From contig CALSFV010000064.1 in NCBI GenBank assembly GCA_943737045.1, forward strand, positions 483,481-547,480: DNA of 64,000 nt, read 5' to 3'. Below, piece after piece: positions 58,795 to 64,000 of the stretch (its first letter is position 1; every line of letters starts with the position of its first letter). The notes beneath the pieces were generated by a model that worked only from the letters and a program-made list of their open reading frames with translations, was not told the DNA's origin and did no database searches. The stretch comes from Parapristionchus giblindavisi. Its lineage: Eukaryota > Nematoda > Chromadorea > Rhabditida > Diplogasteridae. Made by a program: the position numbers and the translations under genes.

Positions 58795-60060
58795 CACTCA
58801 GAAAAAAAAGTGTAAAATATAACACCTTTTCATGTTCATTGGATCAGACTCTAATACCCGATGTGTAACTATTCACAGCCTAAAAAGTGTACTTTTCAAC
58901 ACATGAAAAGGTGTAAAAATGAACACATCGAGGAGTAAAAACTACACCTTTTTGAATGGCGCGGTCACCCCTTTTCATTCATTAGCTCTGCACATATCTT
59001 TAGATTCCGACGACTTTGTCAATGTTGTACTGACTGTCAAAAATTTGTGAGTGACAACACATTAGCGTGTCACAGTTATATCTTTCAATTGTAATAACAA
59101 GAGATTTAACAATCGCTTGATGGCATGTGCATTGCTGAAAACAAGTGTATAAATATAGGGCGCGGCGAACACCAGAAGGGTTTGGTCGAGGCGGTATTTG
59201 GTTTAAAAGAACACCTTTCCTGGTTACCACTGAGCACATAAAGAGGTGTAAATCAGATACTCGAAACTTTGAACGTGAAGCTGAAACCTGTAAAACTGGA
59301 CACCTTTTCATGTGTTCAAAAGAGCACTTTAAAAGGTGTAAATTAGGACACCCCTACGTCTTGGGGGGCGCCCGTTTCGGCAACGAGTTATAAATCGGTT
59401 GGGAGAAGGTCTATGGAAACAAAAGTTGTACCATTTTTATCAGTAGTGGTGTACGGTATGGTGCTACCGTAACCATCGGAATCGTGAACTGATTTTTTTT
59501 AGTCGACCCATGACCCGGGGTTCATGGTTGAAAATGGCCAAAGTCGAAAAATTCATGGTGACCCGAGATCAAATACTAGTCGTAATTATATCAACAGCGA
59601 GCCAACTTTTATCTTTATGGATACCGTAACCCGTACTACCGTAATCTAGCTACTACAACCTGCAATAATATGGCCAAATGCACTTCAAATCCCGGTTTGA
59701 TTACGGTAGTTCGGGTTACGGTAACCAGAAAGATAAAAGTCGGCTCACTATTGATATTAAAAAAAAGCAACTAGTATTTGATCTCGGGTCACCATGAATT
59801 TTTCGACTTTGGCCATTTTCAACCATGAACCCCGGGTCATGGTTCGACAAAAAAATCAGTTCACGATTCCCGACGGTTACGGTAGCACCATACCGTACAC
59901 CACTACTGATAACAATGGTACAACTTTTGTTTCCATAGACCTTCTCCCAACCGATTTATAACTCGTTGCCGAAACGGGCGCCCCCTACGTCTTCACAACA
60001 ACACTCCGAGGTGTTCTACAAAATTACACCTGTTCATTTTTACACCCTTTTTTCTGAGTG
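58795..60060. mobile_element. MITE with CACTCAG termini and TA target duplication
   Basis: TA|CACTCAGAAAAAAAAG on the left and CCCTTTTTTCTGAGTG|TA on the right. The subterminal regions hold many AAAAGGTGTAAA words. It interrupts the left arm of the large palindrome: the uninterrupted right-arm sequence near 61234 shows the empty site. It contains the foldback element 59363-59984. Confidence 0.85.
59363..59984. mobile_element. Foldback element with 9-bp target duplication, second copy
   Basis: It starts GGGGGGCGCCCGTTTCGGCA and ends CCGAAACGGGCGCCCC. Its arms are closely similar to 21052-21568 (ACGAGTTATAAA(T/C)CGGTTGGG). The flanks CTACGTCTT (59354-59362) and CTACGTCTT (59985-59993) are an exact 9-bp direct repeat. 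TACCGTAACC-type words fill the inner arms. Confidence 0.9.
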
Positions 60061-60065
60061 TAGCC

Positions 60066-60136
60066 AAAACATTTCCTCAAAGGACATCTATCGGCAGCAT
60101 GACCTTTTCCACTACAATTCGAACAAATATAAATAG
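60066..60136 (-). pseudogene. Retroelement gag zinc-knuckle fragment, left arm
   Basis: The minus strand encodes a C-x2-C-x4-H-x4-C knuckle followed by a short basic stretch. It is the inverted partner of 61166-61234. The frame is broken downstream by the insertion of the 58795-60060 MITE. Only this fragment of a gag-like frame is visible, so class (Gypsy, Pao or other) cannot be set. Confidence 0.6.
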
Positions 60137-60205
60137 GCAAGTGATGAATTCATACCTTCCTCTACAAACTCTATTACCGATATTATCATTATTATCTGTT
60201 ACGAG

Positions 60206-61085
60206 CAGGGATGGGATTTTACGTTTACGGATTTTACGGATTTTACGTATATTACGGTATCGGCCGTAAAATTTTTTTTACGGATTCAATACCGTAAGAT
60301 CCTCAAAATATTTTAAAGAAGGAAATGCTTAAAAATAAAAGAAAGTTGAACAAAAAATTTTTGCGCGCAAAACTAAAATAGTGCAAGCGTTGCGAACTAG
60401 TGAATTTTTCGGAATTATCCTTAAGTGAAATAAGAACATCCAGTGATATGGTTTCGCCTAATTATTAACAGTGCTATTTTTTCGTTTTATTTGACATTGT
60501 TGTTGTATAAAAGTAACTCTCACTCTGATATAGATAAAACAATCCATCAAATGTCAAAATGGCAACGATACCTATCGTGTCATATGCCGTTTGAAAGAGC
60601 AAACAATTCTCAATAAAATACTGCTTCGCATGTGGAACAACGGCAACTCGTGCCAAAGTACAAAATTATATTTGTGTCTTCGGTGCATTTTTAGATATTA
60701 AACAATTCATGACGAGACAAATGGATGTGGTGTCATATATCATGTGATAGATCAAAAAAATCTGAATAAGACTCATTTCAGTTCACGAATCTGTAATCTT
60801 TGATAGCGGTCATAGTGATTCAAATTCATTTATCATATCAGACAGACTAAGGTCAGATGTGTAATGACGCGTCATTACACATCTGACCTTAGACACAAAG
60901 ATAATTTTGCTAGAGTTACCGTTGCTCCACATGCGAAGCAGTATTTTATTGAGAATTGTTTGCTCTTTCAAACGGTATATGACACGATAGGTATCGTTGC
61001 CATTTTGACATTTGAAAAATTTTACGGCCGATACCGTAATATACGTAAAATCCGAAAAAACCGTAAACGTAAAATCCCATCCCTG
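60206..61085. mobile_element. hAT-like palindromic MITE core
   Basis: Ends CAGGGATGGGATTTTACG and CGTAAAATCCCATCCCTG with repeated TTACG words; CAGGGATGG is a frequent hAT terminus. Immediately outside, GTTACGAG (left) and CTCGCAAC (right) are inverses, so the palindrome extends beyond the termini and no 8-bp direct repeat is seen. This suggests that the inversion happened after the insertion. Confidence 0.72.
60847..60892. repeat. Perfect 46-bp palindrome at the axis of the large inverted repeat
   Basis: The half site CTAAGGTCAGATGTGTAATG plus GAC is followed directly by its exact reverse complement, with GCG/CGC at the axis and no spacer. It is the symmetry centre of 58713-61310 and can extrude as a cruciform. 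Confidence 0.95.
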
Positions 61086-61165
61086 CTCGCAACAGAAAAT
61101 AATGATAATGTCGGTAATAGAGTTTGTAGAGGTAGGTATGAGTTCATCACTTGCCTATTGATCTT

Positions 61166-61234
61166 TGTTCGAATTGTAGTGGAAAAGGTCATGTTGCCGA
61201 TAGATGTCCTTCGAGGAAATGTTTTGGCCATTGA
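61166..61234 (+). pseudogene. Retroelement gag zinc-knuckle fragment, right arm
   Basis: A plus-strand C-x2-C-x4-H-x4-C motif is followed shortly by TGA. A basic Arg/Lys-rich stretch continues in the same frame after the stop, to about 61310. It mirrors 60136-60066. No reverse transcriptase, protease or LTR is visible in the window, so this is a relic. Confidence 0.65.
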
Positions 61235-61317
61235 ATGACTCGTAAACGTCGTCTAGGTTACGATAATAAGAGACGGTACGGTAGAACTGAAGGCAAACCA
61301 GCGAATAGTATACACTT

Positions 61318-64000
61318 TTCCACTTTGTGCAATTCAGAATTTTTTCCTCTTTCACATTGTATCTCACTCGATAAGTGTCATTGACAATTTGACTTGTAAC
61401 GAATTGTTTTTTTTTTAACAAAAACAAAGAACATTGGAAGATAAATTTGCATATTGGCCGTACTGACCACTTTGAAATAATTTAATTTATTCAGAATTTT
61501 TCGCTCTTTCATTTGGTATATGACACAATAGGTATCATTTTCATTTTCATATTTCTCAAGTTAGCTTGACCATATCAGAGTAAAAGCTACTTTTGTACTT
61601 CGGTCATTATAGCAGCAGTAAAATGTTACAGATCGACATGAACTGAAGTTTATGCAATTCAGAATTTTTTCCTCTTTCACATAGTATATCACTCGATAAG
61701 TCTCATTGACAATATGACTTGTAACGAATTGTTTTTTTAACAAAAACAAAGAACATTGGAAGATAAATTTGCATATTGGCCGTACTGACCACTTTGAAAT
61801 AATTTAATTTATTCAGAATTTTTCGCTCTTTCATTTGGTATATGACACAATAGGTATCATTTTCATTTTCATATTTCTCAAGTTATCTTGACCATATCAG
61901 AGTAAAAGCTACTTTTGTACTTCGGTCATTATAGCAGCAGTAAAATGTTACAGATCGACATGAACTGAAGTTTATGCAATTCAGAATCTTTTCCTCTTTC
62001 ACATAGTGTATCACTCGATAAGTATCATTGACAATTTGACTTGTAACGAATTGTTTTTTAACAAAAACAAAGAACATTGGAAGATAAATTTGCATATTAT
62101 CCGTACTGACCACTTTGAAATAATTTATTTTATTCAGAATTTTTTCGCTCTTTCATTTGGTATATGACACAATAGGTATCATTTTCATTTTCATATTTCT
62201 CAAGTTATCTTGACCATATCAGAGTAAAAGCTACTTTTGTACTTCGGTCATTATAGCAGCAGTAAAATGTTACAGATCGACATGAACTGAAGTTTATGCA
62301 ATTCAGAATTTTTTCCTCTTTCACATAGTATATCACTCGATAAGTGTCATTGACAATTTGACTTGTAACGAATTGTTTTTTTAAACAAAAACAAAGAACA
62401 TTGGAAGATAAATTGCATATTGGCCGTACTGACCACTTTGAAATAATTTATTTTATTCAGAATTTTTTCGCTCTTTCATTTGTTATATGACACAATAGGT
62501 ACCATTTTCATTTTCATATTTCTCAAGTTATCTTGACCATATCAGAGCAAAAGCTACTTTTGTACTTCGGTCATTATAGCAGCAGTAGAATGTTACAGAT
62601 CGACATGACCTGAAGTTTGTGTCATTCAGAATTTTTTCCTCTTTCACATAGTATATCACTCGATAAGTATCATTGACAATGTGACTTGTAACGAATTGTT
62701 TTGTACCAAAAACAGAGAGCACTGGAACATAAATTTTTCATATTGGCCGTACTGACCACTTTGAAATAGTTTATCTTATTCAAAATTTTTCGCTCTTTCA
62801 TTTGGTATGCCGTTCTGACCACTTTGAAATAGTTTATCTCATTCAGAATTTTTCGCTCTTTCATTTGGTATATGACACGACAGGTATCATTTTCATTTTC
62901 ATATTTCTCAAGTTATCTTGACCATATCAGAGTAAAAGCTACTTTTGTACTTCGGTCATTATAGCAGCAGTAAAATGTTACAGATCGACATGAACTGAAG
63001 TTTGTGTCATTCAGAATTTTTTTCCTCTTTCACATAGTATACCACTCGATAAGTATCATTGACAATTTGACTTGTAACGAATTGTTTTGTACCAAAAACA
63101 GAGAGCACTGGAATATAAATTTTTCATATTGGCCGTACTGACCACTTTGAAATAGTTTATCTTATTCAGAATTTTTCGCTCTTTCATTTGGTATATGATA
63201 CGACAGGTATCATTTTCATTTTCATATTTCTCAAGTTATCTTGATCATATCAGAGTAAAAGCTACTTTTGTACTTCGGTCATTATAGCAGCAGTAGAATG
63301 TTACAGATCGACATGACCTGAAGTTTGTGTCATTCAGAATTTTTTCCTCTTTCACATAGTATATCACTCGATAAGTATCATTGACAATGTGACTTGTAAC
63401 GAATTGTTTTGTACCAAAAACAGAGAGCACTGGAATATAAATTTGCATATTGGCCGTTCTGACCACTTTGAAATAGTTTATCTTATAGAGAATTTTTCGC
63501 TCTTTCATTTGGTATATGACACGACAGGTATCATTTTCATTTTCATATTTCTCAAGTTATCTTGACCATATCAGAGTAAAAGCTACTTTTGTACTTCGGT
63601 CATTATAGCTGCAGTAAAATGTTACAGATCGACACGACCTGAAGTTTGTGTCATTCAGAATTTTTTCCTCTTTCACATAGTATATCACTCGATAAGTATC
63701 ATTGACAATGTGACTTGTAACGAATTGTTTTGTACAAAAAACAGAGAGCACTGGAATATAAATTTGCATATTGGCCGTACTGACCACTTCGAAATAGTTT
63801 ATCTTATTCAGAATTTTTCGCTCTTTCATTTGGTATATGACACGACAGGTATCATTTCATATTTCTCAAGTTATCTTGACCATATCAGTGTAAAAGCTAC
63901 TTTTGTACTTCGGTCATTATAGCAGCAGTAAAATGTTACAGATCGACATGAACTGAAGTTTGTGTCATTCAGAATTTTTTCCTCTTTCACATAGTATATC
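61318..64000 (+). repeat. Satellite array, ~322-bp unit, continuing past the window
   Basis: The marker CAGAATTTTTTCCTCTTTCA or a one-base variant recurs at about 61335, 61660, 61982, 62304, 62627, 63012, 63335, 63655 and 63970. Spacing is 315-325 bp, except one 385-bp unit that holds an internal duplication of about 60 bp near 62760-62870. Units also share ACAGATCGACATGA, GGCCGTACTGACCACTTTG and CTCTTTCATTTGGTATATGA. Identity looks high. Open frames on both strands repeat with the unit and are not genes. Confidence 0.95.

Larger units (their letters stand above)
58713..61310. repeat. Large composite palindrome
   Basis: The outer arms start AGTACTATTCGCTGGTTTGC (left) and end GCAAACCAGCGAATAGTA (right). 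The left arm is split by an inserted MITE at 58795-60060 and then resumes at 60063. Both arms contain the gag zinc-knuckle fragment and then a hAT-like terminus at 60206 / 61085. The arms meet at the perfect 46-bp palindrome 60847-60892. Confidence 0.85.

Noticed and set aside
61155..63922. Series of similar 60-90 residue frames
   Set aside because: They repeat with the ~322-bp satellite unit and have no splice or start features.
61318..64000. CRISPR-like array
   Set aside because: The whole unit is repeated, with no short repeat alternating with unique spacers, and the genome is eukaryotic.

Overview
The window looks like nuclear DNA of a nematode. It is AT-rich, and the genes are broken into many small exons (20-170 nt) with GT...AG introns, many ending in TTTCAG or TTTTAG. 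Every exon chain I could join keeps phase across its splice sites. Protein content (a glycine N-acyltransferase-like enzyme, a GSK3-like kinase, an NWD-type NACHT/WD40 protein, a bublin-like coiled coil) fits a metazoan. The genus cannot be fixed from sequence alone. There is no operon, ribosome-binding-site or other prokaryotic organisation.

Layout. 178-324 (-): last exon of an unrecognised gene. 1362-3343 (+): glycine N-acyltransferase-like GNAT enzyme in 9 exons, with the first exon not found. 6424-10996 (+): complete 8-exon gene for an unrecognised 225-residue protein, with a palindromic MITE in its largest intron. 12375-13210 (-): 130-residue coiled-coil protein resembling bublin, in 5 exons. 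13211-28658: about 15 kb with no gene I can support, holding purine/pyrimidine-rich blocks, tRNA-derived SINE copies and nested palindromic transposons. 28659-32449 (+): divergent GSK3-type kinase in 20 exons, 494 residues. 34523-34836 (+): two possible exons of an unidentified small gene. 36291-58353 (+): one very large gene of roughly 60 exons encoding a STAND-type protein (N-terminal DUF4062-like region, NACHT ATPase, WD40 region), with introns full of MITEs, SINEs and one palindromic Tc1 element. 58354-64000: a multi-layer palindrome built from a gag zinc-knuckle fragment, a hAT-like terminus and other MITEs, followed by a ~322-bp satellite array that runs off the window.

The genes have unrelated roles and no shared pathway is evident. 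The most unusual content is the repeat biology. Several short introns are built almost wholly from one heptamer-like motif per intron. A foldback family with 9-bp target duplications is found twice, each time inserted inside another palindromic element. At several other elements the target-site duplications can be read directly.
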